In this document: piece by piece, positions 16,152 through 26,420 of the stretch
How positions within the stretch are numbered: position 1 is the first letter of the stretch
Layout: each line of letters starts with the position of its first letter
From: Clostridiales bacterium
Lineage (GTDB): Bacteria > Bacillota > Clostridia > Oscillospirales > Oscillospiraceae
Direction: 5' to 3'
NCBI GenBank assembly: GCA_021205455.1
Contig: JAJPXL010000050.1
Coordinates: 1-48,153 of the forward strand
Length of the DNA: 48,153 nucleotides
Notes under the pieces: generated by a model
What the model saw: the letters and a program-made list of their open reading frames with translations, nothing else
What the model was told of the DNA's origin: nothing
Databases searched by the model: none
Translations under genes and position numbers: made by a program

Positions 16152-17585
16152 TCACTTCAGCAGGCTCTCGTAGACCTCCATGTACTCAGCGGCGGACTTG
16201 CTCCAGCTGAAATCGGTCTCCATGTCCCGCTTTTGCAGCCTGGCCCAGGCCACCGGATCGTCCGTATAGACCTCCAGCGCCCGGTTGATGGCGTCCAGCA
16301 TATCGTCGGCGTTGATGTTGACGAAGGTGAAGCCCAGCCCCTCTCCGGTAGCGGTGTTGTAGGAGGGGACGGAGTCCTTCAGGCCGCCGGTGAGCCGCAC
16401 CACAGGCACAGTGCCGTAGCGCATGGCGAACATCTGGGTCAGGCCGCAGGGCTCCGCGATGGAGGGCATCAGCATGATGTCCGCACCGGCGTAGATCTGG
16501 TCAGACAGGGTGGCGGCATACTTGATGTTGGCGCTGACCCGACCGGGATACTGGCGCTCTGCATTGCGGAAGAACTCCTCAAAGCCCCACTCCCCGGTGC
16601 CCAGAAGGACGAACTGGACGTGCTTGGACATGATGCGGCTGAACACGTTGGTGATCAGGTCATAGCCCTTGTGCCCCACCAGGCGGGAGATGCAGGCGAT
16701 GATAGCCGCGTCCGGATCCTCGTCCAGCCCCAGCTCCTTTTGCAGGGCGGCCTTACAGAGGGCCTTGCCGCTGAGGTCGTCGGGGGTGAAGTTGGCCGCG
16801 ATGATCTGGTCGGTGGCCGGGTCGGCGGCCTCCATGTCGATGCCATTCAGGATGCCGGTAATCTTGCTGTAGTTATCCACCACCACGCCCTCCAGGCCGT
16901 GGGCATAGAAGCTGTATTGCAGCTCCCCGGCATAGGTGGGGGAAACGGTGGTCACATGGTCGGCGGCGTAGATAGCGCCCTTCATCAGATTCACATCACC
17001 GTAGAAGCTCAGCATATTCTCGTTGAAATAGCTGGTGTCCAGGCCGAAGACATCCTCCAGGATGGAGCGGCCGAACCGGCCCTGATACTCGATGTTGTGA
17101 ATGGTATAGACGCTCTTGGCCTTGGCCAGGCTGGGCCGCATCCGGCGGGCCTCCAGCAGGTAGATGGGCACCAGGGCAGTCTCCCAGTCATTGGCGTGGA
17201 TGATGTCGGGCTTCCAGCCGATCTGGTCGGGAATCTCAATGCAGGCGCGGGAGAAGTAGGCGAACCGCTCCCCGTCATCATAGTGCCCATACAGACCGTT
17301 GCGCTTGAAGTAGGTCTCGTTATCCACAAAGTAGTAGGTGATATTGCCCCTTTGCAGCTCGAACAGGCCGCAGTAGCTGGAGCGCCAGCCAAGCCGGAAG
17401 TAGAAATACTTCACGAATGTCATTTGACTGCGCCACTGATCGCCAATCGCGGCGTACAGCGGCAGGACGACACGCACATCGTTGCCCATATCCGCCAGTG
17501 CAGGAGGTAAAGAGGATGCAACGTCCGCCAGTCCGCCCGTCTTGACGAAGGGGGCGACTTCGGAGGAGACAAAGAAAATGTTCAT
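16152..17585 (-). CDS. glgA: glycogen synthase (ADP-glucose, GT5)
   Basis: GlgA transfers glucose from ADP-glucose to growing alpha-1,4-glucan. This 477-residue protein shows the ADP-glucose-binding KTGGLADV at residues 15-22, the paired Rossmann domains, and the C-terminal signature SIAEPCGLTQMFAMRYGTVPVVRLTGGLKDSV (about 370-400). Length is normal. It is the last gene of the glycogen operon, 96 bases after glgD, and is followed by a hairpin. The start ATG at 17585 has AAAGGA upstream. No other candidate function. Confidence 0.96.
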   Translation of the reverse strand: MNIFFVSSEVAPFVKTGGLADVASSLPPALADMGNDVRVVLPLYAAIGDQWRSQMTFVKYFYFRLGWRSSYCGLFELQRGNITYYFVDNETYFKRNGLYGHYDDGERFAYFSRACIEIPDQIGWKPDIIHANDWETALVPIYLLEARRMRPSLAKAKSVYTIHNIEYQGRFGRSILEDVFGLDTSYFNENMLSFYGDVNLMKGAIYAADHVTTVSPTYAGELQYSFYAHGLEGVVVDNYSKITGILNGIDMEAADPATDQIIAANFTPDDLSGKALCKAALQKELGLDEDPDAAIIACISRLVGHKGYDLITNVFSRIMSKHVQFVLLGTGEWGFEEFFRNAERQYPGRVSANIKYAATLSDQIYAGADIMLMPSIAEPCGLTQMFAMRYGTVPVVRLTGGLKDSVPSYNTATGEGLGFTFVNINADDMLDAINRALEVYTDDPVAWARLQKRDMETDFSWSKSAAEYMEVYESLLK

Positions 17586-17681
17586 ATAGAGTTATCCTTT
17601 CTTTCAGGGAAACGCTGTGCCGTGGGTCGTCCCGCCGCGTACGGCGGCAAGGGCAAATGCCCCTGGATGAATTTGAAACCC

Positions 17682-18797
17682 TTACACCTGGCTGCCCTTG
17701 GCAATCAGCAGGGGATAGTTGGGATGGCCGGACAGGTTGCCGTTGGGAGAGACAGTGACATCCTTATCGGCGATGGTGCAGTTGACCTGAGCATTCTCGC
17801 CAACCACAACACCCTTCATCAGGATGGAGTTCTTCACCACCGCGCCCTTGGCTATGGTGACGTTCCGGAACAGGATGGAGTTCTCCACCGTGCCCTCGAC
17901 GACGCAGCCGTCGGCGATCATGGAGTTCTTGACCTGAGAGCCGGGAGCGTAATAGGTGGGGGCGTCGGTGCGGTCCTTGGAGCGGATGGGATGGTCGGCG
18001 TCAAAGAGCTCGTCCCGCACCTCGGGCTTCAGCAGGTCCATGCTCTTCTCATAGTAGGAGGCGACGCTGGTGAACCGGGCGCAGTAGCCGTTGAAGACAT
18101 AGGGGACGATCTTCAGCTTGTCCTTCATCCCCACCAGCACGTCATTGGAGAAGGAGTACTGGTTATGGGCGGCGCAGGTCTTGTTGACCTCGACCAGCAG
18201 CTGCTTGCTCAGCAGCGCCATGGAGATGTACTCCAGGCCGTTGGCCTCGTCCGGCTTCTCCAGGATGTCAGCAATGGAGCCATCCTCGGCGGGAATCACA
18301 TAGGTGGTCAGCTTGGGGTCGCCGATGTGGTTGGGGACGCAGACGATGGTGATGTCCGCGCCGGTGGCCAGATGCTGCTCATAGACCTTGCTCAGGTCGA
18401 TGTTCAGGGCGATGTCGCCGTCGGTCAGCAGGACGTATTCCTGACGAATCTGCTCCAGATAGGAGCCGAGGCTGGACAGCGCCTCCATGCGGCCACGGAC
18501 ATGGCCGCTGCTGCTGGAGCTCTTCATGGAGAAGGGCGGCAGCAGCCGCAGGCCGCCGCGGCGGCGGGCCAGATCCCAGTGCTTGCCGGTGCCGATATGG
18601 TCCAGCAGGGACTGGTAGTTCTGCTCCAGCACAACGCCGATGTCGGTGATGCCTGCATTCACGCAGTTGGACAGCATGAAGTCGATCATGCGGAAGCGGC
18701 CGCCGTAGGGGACGGCGGACATGGAGCGGACCTCGGTCAGCTCCTTCAGGTCATAGTTGGCCTGGTTTGTAAAAATGAGGGTATGAATGTTTTTCAT
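17682..18797 (-). CDS. glgD: glucose-1-phosphate adenylyltransferase, GlgD subunit
   Basis: A 371-residue homologue of GlgC that lacks the nucleotide-binding GGxGxRL signature at its N-terminus (it begins [21 protein letters not shown]) but keeps [22 protein letters not shown] and the left-handed beta-helix at the C-terminus ([24 protein letters not shown] and on). In Firmicutes GlgD pairs with GlgC and raises its activity while being inactive or nearly so by itself. The ATG overlaps the glgC stop (ATGA), which fits equal synthesis of the two subunits. Confidence 0.94.
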   Translation of the reverse strand: MKNIHTLIFTNQANYDLKELTEVRSMSAVPYGGRFRMIDFMLSNCVNAGITDIGVVLEQNYQSLLDHIGTGKHWDLARRRGGLRLLPPFSMKSSSSSGHVRGRMEALSSLGSYLEQIRQEYVLLTDGDIALNIDLSKVYEQHLATGADITIVCVPNHIGDPKLTTYVIPAEDGSIADILEKPDEANGLEYISMALLSKQLLVEVNKTCAAHNQYSFSNDVLVGMKDKLKIVPYVFNGYCARFTSVASYYEKSMDLLKPEVRDELFDADHPIRSKDRTDAPTYYAPGSQVKNSMIADGCVVEGTVENSILFRNVTIAKGAVVKNSILMKGVVVGENAQVNCTIADKDVTVSPNGNLSGHPNYPLLIAKGSQV

Positions 18798-20011
18798 TCT
18801 GCCTCACCGCCTTTCAGAGTTTCAGGGTTCAGCATGGCGCCAGCCTCGATGACAGCGCCGGGGCCTACGGACACCTTGCTGCCCACAACGGCGATTTTCT
18901 TGTTGGGGTCCTGGGGGTCCTGCTCAGAGCCCACCACGGCACCTGCGCCGATGACGGAGTTCTCCGCCAGGATGGAATACTCCACCACAGCGCCGGCCTT
19001 CACCGTTGCGCCGGGCATCAGGATAGAATAGCGGACGCTGGCACCCCGCTCGATGGTGACGGAGTTGAAGAGGATGGAGTTGTCCACCTCACCATCCACC
19101 ACGCAGCCGCCGGCCACGAAGGAGTGATTGGTGGTGGCGTGCTCGCCGATGTAGTGCGGGGGAACGATGGGGTTACGGGCGTACAGGGGCCATTCCTTGT
19201 CATAAATATCCAGCTCAGCGTTGGGGATATTCAGGATGTCCATGTTGGCGTCCCACAGGGAGGCAATAGTGCCCACGTCCTTCCAGTAGCCGTTGAAGCG
19301 GTAGACCACCATCTTCTCACCGTTATTCAGCATATTGGGGATGATGTTCTTGCCGAAGTCATTGGCGGAGCCGGGGGTGTTCTCATCCTCAATCAGGTAC
19401 TTGCGGAGCTTGGACCAGGTGAAGCAGTACACGCCCATAGAGGCCAGGTTGCTCTTGGGATGGGCGGGCTTCTCCTCGAACTCGTAGATGGTGTCATCCG
19501 GATTGCAGTTCATAATGCCGAAGCGCTTGGCCTCCTCCATGGTGACGGTCAGAACGGAGATGGTGGCGGCGGCGCCAGCCTTCTTGTGGGTCTCCAGCAT
19601 ATCCTTGTAGTCCATCTTGGAGATGTTGTCGCCGGACAGGACGATGACGTAGTCAGGGTCATACTGGTCGATAAAGCCGATGTTCTGATAGATGGCGTTG
19701 GCAGTGCCCTTATACCAGGAGCCGGACTCGCCGGAGGTGGAATAGGGGCTGAGGATGTGGACGCCGCCGTCGGCAATGTCCAAATCCCACGGCTCACCGT
19801 TGCCCAGGTAGGAGTTCAGCTCCAGGGGACGGTACTGAGTCAACACGCCGACGGTGTCAATGCCGGAGTTGACGCAGTTGGACAGGGGGAAGTCGATGAT
19901 TCGATACTTGCCGCCGAAGGGGACGGCAGGTTTTGCCACGTTTTTGGTCAGCGCGTATAGACGGCTGCCCTGGCCACCGGCCAGCAACATGGCAACACAT
20001 TCCTTTTTCAT
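18794..20011 (-). CDS. glgC: glucose-1-phosphate adenylyltransferase, catalytic subunit
   Basis: GlgC makes ADP-glucose from ATP and glucose-1-phosphate, the committed step of glycogen synthesis. The 405-residue protein has the nucleotide loop [14 protein letters not shown] (residues 9-22), [15 protein letters not shown], the substrate region [14 protein letters not shown] (about 120) and [18 protein letters not shown] (about 185), and the C-terminal beta-helix. The GGQGSRL form (Q for the more usual R/K) is common in Firmicutes. It follows the branching-enzyme-like gene by 70 bases and overlaps glgD by four. Confidence 0.96.
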   Translation of the reverse strand: MKKECVAMLLAGGQGSRLYALTKNVAKPAVPFGGKYRIIDFPLSNCVNSGIDTVGVLTQYRPLELNSYLGNGEPWDLDIADGGVHILSPYSTSGESGSWYKGTANAIYQNIGFIDQYDPDYVIVLSGDNISKMDYKDMLETHKKAGAAATISVLTVTMEEAKRFGIMNCNPDDTIYEFEEKPAHPKSNLASMGVYCFTWSKLRKYLIEDENTPGSANDFGKNIIPNMLNNGEKMVVYRFNGYWKDVGTIASLWDANMDILNIPNAELDIYDKEWPLYARNPIVPPHYIGEHATTNHSFVAGGCVVDGEVDNSILFNSVTIERGASVRYSILMPGATVKAGAVVEYSILAENSVIGAGAVVGSEQDPQDPNKKIAVVGSKVSVGPGAVIEAGAMLNPETLKGGEAE

Positions 20012-20081
20012 GGATGGTCACCTCGTACTAAAGATTGGGATAGATGCGGTTTTTATATTTGAAAAAACGGAGGTCTTCCGT

Positions 20082-21830
20082 TTAATCAACAGGAAGGAGA
20101 ATGGGGGAGGGCTCCGACGGCCCTGCGAAGGCCACCACCAGCCCGCTCACAGGGGGCACCTCCAGGGGCAGCTGATAGCCCTGCTCCGCCTCCACGGCGG
20201 TCAGCAGGCCGCGGCTCCCCTGGTCCTGGCCGCCATAGGCCCCTGCGTCGGTGTTCAGCAGCACCTGGTAGGAGCCGGGCTGCTCCACCTGGAGGCTGCA
20301 CCGGAACGCCTTCCGCCTGGAGAAGTTCAGCGCCACCAGCAGGCTGCCCTCCATGCCCACCCGACGCAGCGCGGACGCCTTTTGCAGCTCGTCATAGCGA
20401 ATCAGGGTCTGGTAGCCCTCCGGGTCGTTGTCCCGCTCCCAAAAGGCGGGCTGAGACAGGTAGAGGAGGTTTGCCTCCCGGAAGAAGCGCTGCTGCTTAT
20501 AATAGGCGTCGTAGTGCAGCAGATGCCAGTCCAGGGAGTAGCGGTAGTCCCAGGGCTTCTCCTGGCCGAACTCCGTGCCCATGAAGGTGAGCTTTTTGCC
20601 CGGATAGGTCAGCAGCAGCAGATGGCACAGCCGGGCCGCCGCCATCCTGGTGCCCTGCGGCTCGCCGCCGCTGGCAATCAGACGGGAAATGGTCTCGGTA
20701 AGCTCCGTGCCCAGGGGCGGGATGCAGGAGTGAAGGGGGGAGAAGGTGCCGGACGCGAAGCGTCCTGCCTCGCTGTTTTGGTAGAAGGAGGTCAGAAGAT
20801 GGTCCCCCCAGCTGCGGTTCAGGCAGAGGTTCCCGCTGGTGCTGGCCGAGTCGGTGACGATCACCTTTCCCAGGGTGATGACCCGCTCCGGCGCGTCCCT
20901 GCGGGTGCGCTGCACCAGCTCCTGCAGGAAGGTATGGGCGTCCGCAGTCTGCATTACGCTGGTGCCGCAGACCCGCAGCCCGTCCAGGTGGTAATGCTCC
21001 AGCCAGAACAGCGCGGAGTCCGTCAGGAATCGGCGCACAAAGGGCTTGGAGAAGTCAAAGGTGCGCACGCCCTCCTGCTCCAGCTCCTCCTCCGTCTCAA
21101 AGAGGTCGGAGCCGTCAAACCCGGCCAGCCCATGCTCGTTCACCGGGAAGCTGCCGCAGGGCCAGTCCATAAATACGCCGACCCCGGCGCGGTGCAGCTC
21201 GTCAATCAGGTGCATAAAGTCCTGGGGCGGGCCAAAGCGGGAGGTAGGGGCGAACCAGCTGTCCGGCAGATAGCCGAAGCTGCCGTCCTCCTGATGCTCC
21301 ATCAGCGGCATGAAGATCACGGCGGTGTAACCCATCTCTTTCACATAGGGCACCAGGTAACCCGTCACGCTACGGTAGGAGAGCACCTCGCCCATGCCGG
21401 TCCTCCGCCAGGAGCCGAGATGCACCTCATAGCAGTTCAGGGGGCTTCTGCTCAGCTGCTTCTGCCTGCGGAAGGCGAACCAGCTGTCATCGCTCCACCG
21501 GTACCCCGTGCCGTCATACAGCTTGCTGCAGTTGTCCGGCGGGGTGTCGTTATGAAAAGCGTATGGGTCGGACTTATAAAGTATGTCCCCCTCCTGGGTG
21601 TGGATGGCGTATTTGTAGGTGTCATATTCCCGCAAATAGGGGAAAAAGGTCTGCCAGATGCCCTCCCCCACCTTTTGCATGGGGTCATGGCCCGGGTCCC
21701 ATTGGTTGAAGTCGCCCACTACGCTGACGCCTGCCGCAGCAGGCGCAGCCACGCGGAACATCCAGCCTGCCTGTCCGTTCTGGACGCAGGGAAACGCCCC
21801 CAGCCGCTGGGAAGCGGGAGTATCCTGCAT
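20082..21830 (-). CDS. branching-enzyme-like GH13 protein, catalytic residues lost
   Basis: A 582-residue relative of glycogen branching enzyme GlgB: an N-terminal CBM48-like domain (VVGDFNQWD, 37-45), the barrel (YEVHLGSW near 134, GYLPDSWFAPTSRFG near 186, FDGSDLFE near 238) and the GlgB-like LTYPGKKLTFMGTEFGQ and SLDWHLL (407-438). The catalytic triad of GH13 is missing. At the nucleophile site LDGLRVDA reads LDGLRVCG (Cys288). The AEEST acid/base motif reads VTDSAS (325-330), and no SHDE is found. Region I has DWPCGSFP instead of DWVPxHFP. It should therefore be inactive as a branching enzyme, perhaps binding glucan or regulating GlgC/GlgA. First gene of the operon. Start at the ATG at 21830 with GGAG ten bases upstream; the open frame extends further but without a site. 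Confidence 0.88.
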   Translation of the reverse strand: MQDTPASQRLGAFPCVQNGQAGWMFRVAAPAAAGVSVVGDFNQWDPGHDPMQKVGEGIWQTFFPYLREYDTYKYAIHTQEGDILYKSDPYAFHNDTPPDNCSKLYDGTGYRWSDDSWFAFRRQKQLSRSPLNCYEVHLGSWRRTGMGEVLSYRSVTGYLVPYVKEMGYTAVIFMPLMEHQEDGSFGYLPDSWFAPTSRFGPPQDFMHLIDELHRAGVGVFMDWPCGSFPVNEHGLAGFDGSDLFETEEELEQEGVRTFDFSKPFVRRFLTDSALFWLEHYHLDGLRVCGTSVMQTADAHTFLQELVQRTRRDAPERVITLGKVIVTDSASTSGNLCLNRSWGDHLLTSFYQNSEAGRFASGTFSPLHSCIPPLGTELTETISRLIASGGEPQGTRMAAARLCHLLLLTYPGKKLTFMGTEFGQEKPWDYRYSLDWHLLHYDAYYKQQRFFREANLLYLSQPAFWERDNDPEGYQTLIRYDELQKASALRRVGMEGSLLVALNFSRRKAFRCSLQVEQPGSYQVLLNTDAGAYGGQDQGSRGLLTAVEAEQGYQLPLEVPPVSGLVVAFAGPSEPSPILLPVD

Positions 21831-21972
21831 TGCCGTATCGCTCCATTCTGCTGATAATCTGCCGGGATTTGTCCGGTTTCTCCCCGTCTTTTCCGGAAAA
21901 GGGGAAGAAAACCGGGGGGAAAGGTGCCTCCAGCCCGTTTTCACCACAGGGGCAGGAACTGCCTTTGTAAAA

Positions 21973-22001
21973 ATTATACAATGTTTCTCCCCTTTCGTCA
22001 A
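21973..22001 (-). promoter_or_regulatory. promoter of the glycogen operon
   Basis: On the minus strand TTGACG (22001-21996), 17 bases, TATAAT (21978-21973). A leader of about 140 bases precedes the start codon at 21830. Confidence 0.8.
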
Positions 22002-22089
22002 TACATTTTTTGCGAAACGACTTTTGAAAGTGCGTCCTTCTTTATTGACGGCCCCGACCGGATGCGCCCCCTGGGAGATAAAGTTTTAC

Positions 22090-22118
22090 TTGACTTTTTC
22101 CGGGAAATAGGGTACTGT
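22090..22118 (+). promoter_or_regulatory. promoter of the lactate permease gene
   Basis: TTGACT (22090-22095), 17 bases, TACTGT (22113-22118). It lies 47 bases before the GTG start. Confidence 0.6.
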
Positions 22119-22164
22119 TATCATACTGATTCTTTTCCCTGCCGCGCACAAGGAGGGTATTTTC

Positions 22165-23790
22165 GTGTTTAGTACGGCCTATGCGGCCATTGCAGCGGTG
22201 CCGCTGCTGCTGGCCTTTCTGTTGATGGTGATCTGGAACGCCCCCGCCTCCAAATCGGTGGGGCTGGCCTTTCTGCTGACCTGCGTGCTGGCCCTGGCCG
22301 TCTGGCGGATGGAGGGGGTCCATGTGGCCGCCTACACGGTCTACGGCGTTCTGAAGGCGCTGGACCTGCTGCTGATTGTGGGCGGGGCCATCCTGCTGCA
22401 AAACACGCTGAAGGCCAACGGCCTCATGGATGTCATCCGGGGCGGCTTCCACAAAATCACGCCGGACCCACGGGTGCAGGCCATCATCATCGCCTTCCTC
22501 TTCGGCGCGTTCATTGAGGGCTCCGCCGGGTTCGGCACCCCCGCCGCCCTGACCGCTCCGCTGCTGGTGGGGCTGGGCTTCCCCGCCGTGGCCGCCTGCG
22601 CGGTGGCGCTGATCTCCAACAGCACGCCGGTGCCTTTCGCCGCCGCAGGCACCCCCACCCTGACCACCATCTCCAGCCTGTCCAGCCGGCTGGCCGCCTC
22701 CGGCGTGGATGAGGGCGGCTTCCTCCAGGATGTCACCGGCCAGGTCTGCCTGTTCCTGGGCGTTGGCGGGCTGCTGGTGCCCATCCTGCTGGTGGCCGTG
22801 CTGGTGCTGGGCTTCGGCCCCAGAGAGCGGCGGCTGCGGAGCATTGTGGAGATGATTCCCTTCTCCCTGCTGGCGGCCCTGTCCTTCGTCGTCCCCTATT
22901 ACCTGCTGGGGGTGTACCTGGGGCCGGAGTTTGCCTCCATCCTGGGCTCCATCCTGGGCATGGCGCTCACCGTCCTGGCCGCGCAGCGGGGCTTCCTGAT
23001 TCCAAAATACGTCTGGCAGTTCAGGGGGCAGACGGCGGCCTCCTCCGGCAGCAGCCTCCCCAACCCCAGCTGGAAGCAGTTCGCCCTGGCCTGGATGCCC
23101 TATGTGGCGATTTCCATCCTGCTGGTGCTGACCCGGGTGGAGGCCTTCGGGCTGAAGGGGCTGCTCCAGAGCATCAGCATCCACTTCGGCCCCATCTTCG
23201 GTGTGGAAGGCGCGGAGCTGAGCTTCCAGTGGGCCTACAACCCCGGCATCTTCCCCTTCGCGCTGGTCAGCATCGTCACCGCCCTGTGTACCCGCGTCCC
23301 AGCCAGGAGAATGCGGCAGGTGGCGGTCACCACCGGAGGGCAGATCTACAACCTGGCGGTGGCGCTGACCGCCGGCGTGGCGATGGTGCAGCTGATGATG
23401 AACTCCGGGGATAACCTGTCCGGCCTTGCCAGTATGCTGAGCCAAATCAGCCAGCTGATCGTGGGCAGCGTCGGTTTCCTGTTCCCCTACCTCTCCCCGG
23501 TGATCGGCATCTTCGGTGCCTTCGTCTCCGGCTCCTGCACGGTGTCCAGCACCCTGTTCGGCCCCCTGCAATATGAGACGGCGGAGCTGCTGGGCCTCAG
23601 CACCTCCACCATCGTGGCCTTGCAGCTGTCCGGCGGCGCGCTGGGCAACATGATCTGCATCAACAACGTCATGGCCGTCACCTCCACCGCCAACGCCCTG
23701 GGCAACGAGGGCCGCATCATCCGGCTGAACCTGCTGCCCTGCCTGCTGTACTGTGCGGTGCTGTGGGTGGTGTACACTGTCGTGGCATAG
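22165..23790 (+). CDS. lctP: L-lactate permease family transporter
   Basis: A 541-residue membrane protein of the LctP/LldP family, which moves lactate (or glycolate) together with protons. It has about a dozen hydrophobic helices and the family's conserved [27 protein letters not shown] (about 112-138), and later ITGxVGVAM-like and [16 protein letters not shown] blocks (about 450). The start codon is GTG at 22165 with AGGAGG eight bases before it. No lactate dehydrogenase gene lies beside it, so uptake or export direction cannot be told from context. Single-gene transcript with promoter and terminator. Confidence 0.9.
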   Translation: MFSTAYAAIAAVPLLLAFLLMVIWNAPASKSVGLAFLLTCVLALAVWRMEGVHVAAYTVYGVLKALDLLLIVGGAILLQNTLKANGLMDVIRGGFHKITPDPRVQAIIIAFLFGAFIEGSAGFGTPAALTAPLLVGLGFPAVAACAVALISNSTPVPFAAAGTPTLTTISSLSSRLAASGVDEGGFLQDVTGQVCLFLGVGGLLVPILLVAVLVLGFGPRERRLRSIVEMIPFSLLAALSFVVPYYLLGVYLGPEFASILGSILGMALTVLAAQRGFLIPKYVWQFRGQTAASSGSSLPNPSWKQFALAWMPYVAISILLVLTRVEAFGLKGLLQSISIHFGPIFGVEGAELSFQWAYNPGIFPFALVSIVTALCTRVPARRMRQVAVTTGGQIYNLAVALTAGVAMVQLMMNSGDNLSGLASMLSQISQLIVGSVGFLFPYLSPVIGIFGAFVSGSCTVSSTLFGPLQYETAELLGLSTSTIVALQLSGGALGNMICINNVMAVTSTANALGNEGRIIRLNLLPCLLYCAVLWVVYTVVA

Positions 23791-23808
23791 CAGTTCCCGT
23801 CAAACGCA

Positions 23809-23847
23809 AGCGCTCCCGCCGTAATCGTACGGTGGGAGCGCTGTTTT
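23809..23847 (+). terminator. terminator of the lactate permease gene
   Basis: A 14-bp stem with one wobble (23809-23822/23829-23842), 6-base loop, then GTTTTT. The convergent GH3 gene ends 14 bases away; on its strand the T-run is poor, so sharing is uncertain. Confidence 0.85.
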
Positions 23848-23855
23848 TATGCCGT

Positions 23856-26207
23856 TTATTCGTAGTGCAGACCGAAGCCGGAACGGTAATAGTTCCCGTC
23901 TGCGTCATAGTAGGCGTAGCTGCCGCCCTTGACCTTAGCCAGGATGGCCGGGTCGATGTACTGGTCCTTGTCGTAACCGGGGACATCGTTGGGGGAGGCG
24001 CAGACCTCCCGGACGACGCCGTCAATCTCCTTCTCGGTGATGGCGATGACGTCCAGGCAGGACACCATGGTCAGGCTCATCTTGCCGGTGGGGTTGTAGG
24101 CCCCGGACAGCACGTCCATCTGCGCGCCCAGGGCGTTGCCCATGGCCACGGGGCTGATGGTGTACTGGAAGGTGAGGCCGTCCACATAGGGCTCCAGCTT
24201 ATCCAGAATCCAGGGGTTGCAGACCACGCAGGTGGCGATCACCTTGCCGCCATGGGCGTGTACCTTCTCTGCCAGCACGGGGATCTGATCCACCCCCCGC
24301 AGGGTGTGGACGGGGATTTTGCGGCCCGTCTTTTTCTGGCTCTTGTTGGTCTCCCGCTCGTCATACAGAGCGCCGTCCACCAGCTCCAGCACGGGCATGG
24401 CGGTCTGAACGAACACGATGTTATTCTGCTTGGGCCAGACGTGGAGGTAGGCGTAATCCGCCTCCTCCGGGGTATCCACCACCACATAACCCCTGGCAGT
24501 GAACATCTCCTCCAGCTGCCTGCGGAGCTTCTCATTGTCGCCCTCACCGGCGACTCCCGCGCCCATGGATTGGGCCAGCGCGCCGCCCGCGTCGTCTCCG
24601 GCGAAGCAGGCGACGTAAACCTTCTTCCCCTTCGCCATGGGCAGAACGCCGCCGTGGTTCTTGGCCAGGACGACCTCCTTCTGGTTGGCGGCATAGGCGG
24701 CCTTCTTGGCGTTCTCGAAGTTCTCCGCCCGCACCTGGTCGGCATAGTCGGGGTCCAGATAGGGGTTATCCACCCGCCCCACCTGGAACATACTCAGCAG
24801 GCGGCGATAGTTGGCCCTGTCTAAATCCTCCTTGGGCAGCAGTCCCTCCTCCACCGCCCTGACGATGTTCTCGGAGTCGGAGTTGCCGCCGATGACATCG
24901 GTTCCGGCGGAGATGGCCTTGGCATAGCGCTGGGGGACGGTCAGCTCCTCCACGCCGTAAATCTGGGCGTTGATGATGCCGGAGTCGGAGTTCACATAGC
25001 CGTCAAAGCCCATGGTATCCCTGGCCAGGTCGGTGATCAACTCCTTACTGTAGGCAGAGGGCACCGCCTCGGAGGAGGTCAGCTTGCCCCGATAGTACTG
25101 GGGCTTACTGCGGCCATCGGTGGTGATGCGGGAGTAGTCCGGCATGATGGCGGAGGCCTTCAGGTCAAAGGCGGCCTGGAAGGGGGGCAGGTGGTACTTC
25201 TCCATGGAGCCCTCCGTGGGGTAGAGCCGCCACTGGCCGATGGCCATATGGGGCTCGAAGCCGTTCTCGGAGGGGGCGTCGCCGGGGAAGTGCTTCACCG
25301 TCAGCACCACGGAGCCTTCGTTCAGGCCGTCCTCGCCGTTCTGGTAGCCCCGCACCAGCTCCCGGGTGATACCGGCGGTGATTTCCGGTCGCTCGCCATA
25401 GGTGCCGGAGTTTCTGGGCCAGCGGGGGTCGGTAGAGACGTCCACCTGGGGGCCGTACATGATGTTCTGCCCTGCGGCCTTCATCATCTTCCGGTCGGTG
25501 TCCGCCATGTTGTAAACCAGGTCAAAGTTGCCGTCCCCCATGACCGCCGCGCCGATGCCCAGGAAGTCGGGGTAGCCGATGTTGATGGGGTTGGTGTGCA
25601 TGGAGTAGGGGATGGCCACGCCGCCCTGGCAGGCCTCGTACTCCAGCATCTGGGTGCCGATGTTGTGGTACAGTGCGCTGATGCCGGCCTCCGCCCGCAT
25701 ATCCCCCCGGTAAACCCCGGCGGTCAGCTTATGCTCCAGCACATCGGAATCGTCACAGCGCATACTGATGCCGGGAAGAATATCCTGGGGGCCGGGCTCG
25801 TTGGAATCAAAGTGCTTAAAAATCTTCTTGGGGTCGATGTTGCCGTCCTTGTCCCTGGCCTCCTCCCGGGTCATGGAGATGGGGGTGTTCCACAGGGCGT
25901 TCAGCACCAGGCCAGCCTGCTGCTTCAACCCCAGATGGGCCACCATATCCCTGGCGCGGGTCTCATTGTCCAGCCGCCAGTCCTCATAGGGGGAGAGGAC
26001 GCCGTCATTGTCCATGTCCTTGAAGTACAGTCCGTTCTGAATGATAACGCCGCAGGTGGTCACGCCGATGGTGGGGCCGTTTTCGTTGTGGAACAGCACC
26101 GGCTCCAGATAGACATCGGTGATGCTGTCGCCCTCCTCCAGAACGTAGGGGGCGGGGATGTAGCCGTTCTTCACAGAGGGGTCGATGGTGATGGGATTCT
26201 TTTTCAT
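23856..26207 (-). CDS. GH3 family beta-glucosidase-like enzyme, standard domain order
   Basis: A 783-residue glycoside hydrolase of family 3 in the usual order: barrel first (YGPQVDVSTDPRWPRNSGTYGERPE at 251-275, KHFPGD at 305-310), nucleophile motif GYVNSDSG with Asp408, then the alpha/beta sandwich (about 500-750). There is no signal peptide, so it acts in the cytosol. GERPE replaces the common GEDP, and the GYVNSDSG motif is of the SDSG subtype, both seen in a subgroup of GH3 proteins whose substrates are little studied. The ATG follows AAAGGAG by seven bases. It shows little resemblance to the GH3 protein at 3431-6049 outside core motifs, so the two likely have different substrates. Confidence 0.9.
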   Translation of the reverse strand: MKKNPITIDPSVKNGYIPAPYVLEEGDSITDVYLEPVLFHNENGPTIGVTTCGVIIQNGLYFKDMDNDGVLSPYEDWRLDNETRARDMVAHLGLKQQAGLVLNALWNTPISMTREEARDKDGNIDPKKIFKHFDSNEPGPQDILPGISMRCDDSDVLEHKLTAGVYRGDMRAEAGISALYHNIGTQMLEYEACQGGVAIPYSMHTNPINIGYPDFLGIGAAVMGDGNFDLVYNMADTDRKMMKAAGQNIMYGPQVDVSTDPRWPRNSGTYGERPEITAGITRELVRGYQNGEDGLNEGSVVLTVKHFPGDAPSENGFEPHMAIGQWRLYPTEGSMEKYHLPPFQAAFDLKASAIMPDYSRITTDGRSKPQYYRGKLTSSEAVPSAYSKELITDLARDTMGFDGYVNSDSGIINAQIYGVEELTVPQRYAKAISAGTDVIGGNSDSENIVRAVEEGLLPKEDLDRANYRRLLSMFQVGRVDNPYLDPDYADQVRAENFENAKKAAYAANQKEVVLAKNHGGVLPMAKGKKVYVACFAGDDAGGALAQSMGAGVAGEGDNEKLRRQLEEMFTARGYVVVDTPEEADYAYLHVWPKQNNIVFVQTAMPVLELVDGALYDERETNKSQKKTGRKIPVHTLRGVDQIPVLAEKVHAHGGKVIATCVVCNPWILDKLEPYVDGLTFQYTISPVAMGNALGAQMDVLSGAYNPTGKMSLTMVSCLDVIAITEKEIDGVVREVCASPNDVPGYDKDQYIDPAILAKVKGGSYAYYDADGNYYRSGFGLHYE

Positions 26208-26272
26208 GGGCTCACTCCTTTAGCCAGGGTTTTGTGGTTGTTTTCTAATGGCGTTGGAAACCATCTTTTATT

Positions 26273-26301
26273 ATTGTACTATGGTTCTCCCCAAATTACA
26301 A
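26273..26301 (-). promoter_or_regulatory. promoter of the second GH3 gene
   Basis: On the minus strand TTGTAA (26301-26296), 17 bases, TACAAT (26278-26273). Confidence 0.55.
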
Positions 26302-26354
26302 GGACAAAACAGGGCAAAGCTGTATCATTTTGACAATAGAGTCGCCCCTGCATC

Positions 26355-26390
26355 AAAAAAACACACACCGCCGGTTCTCCCGGCGGTGTG
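26355..26390 (-). terminator. terminator of the FHA-SEDS/PBP operon
   Basis: An 11-bp perfect stem (26364-26374/26380-26390, CACACCGCCGG with CCGGCGGTGTG), 5-base loop, then GTGT and seven T on the minus strand. Confidence 0.85.
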
Positions 26391-26420
26391 CGCAGCAGTT
26401 GACAGTAAGGCTGGGCAGGC

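Noticed and set aside
17682..18797. GlgD considered as a damaged glgC copy
   Set aside because: Loss of the GGxGxRL loop is normal for GlgD, a regular partner subunit in Firmicutes, and the gene is intact and translationally coupled to glgC.
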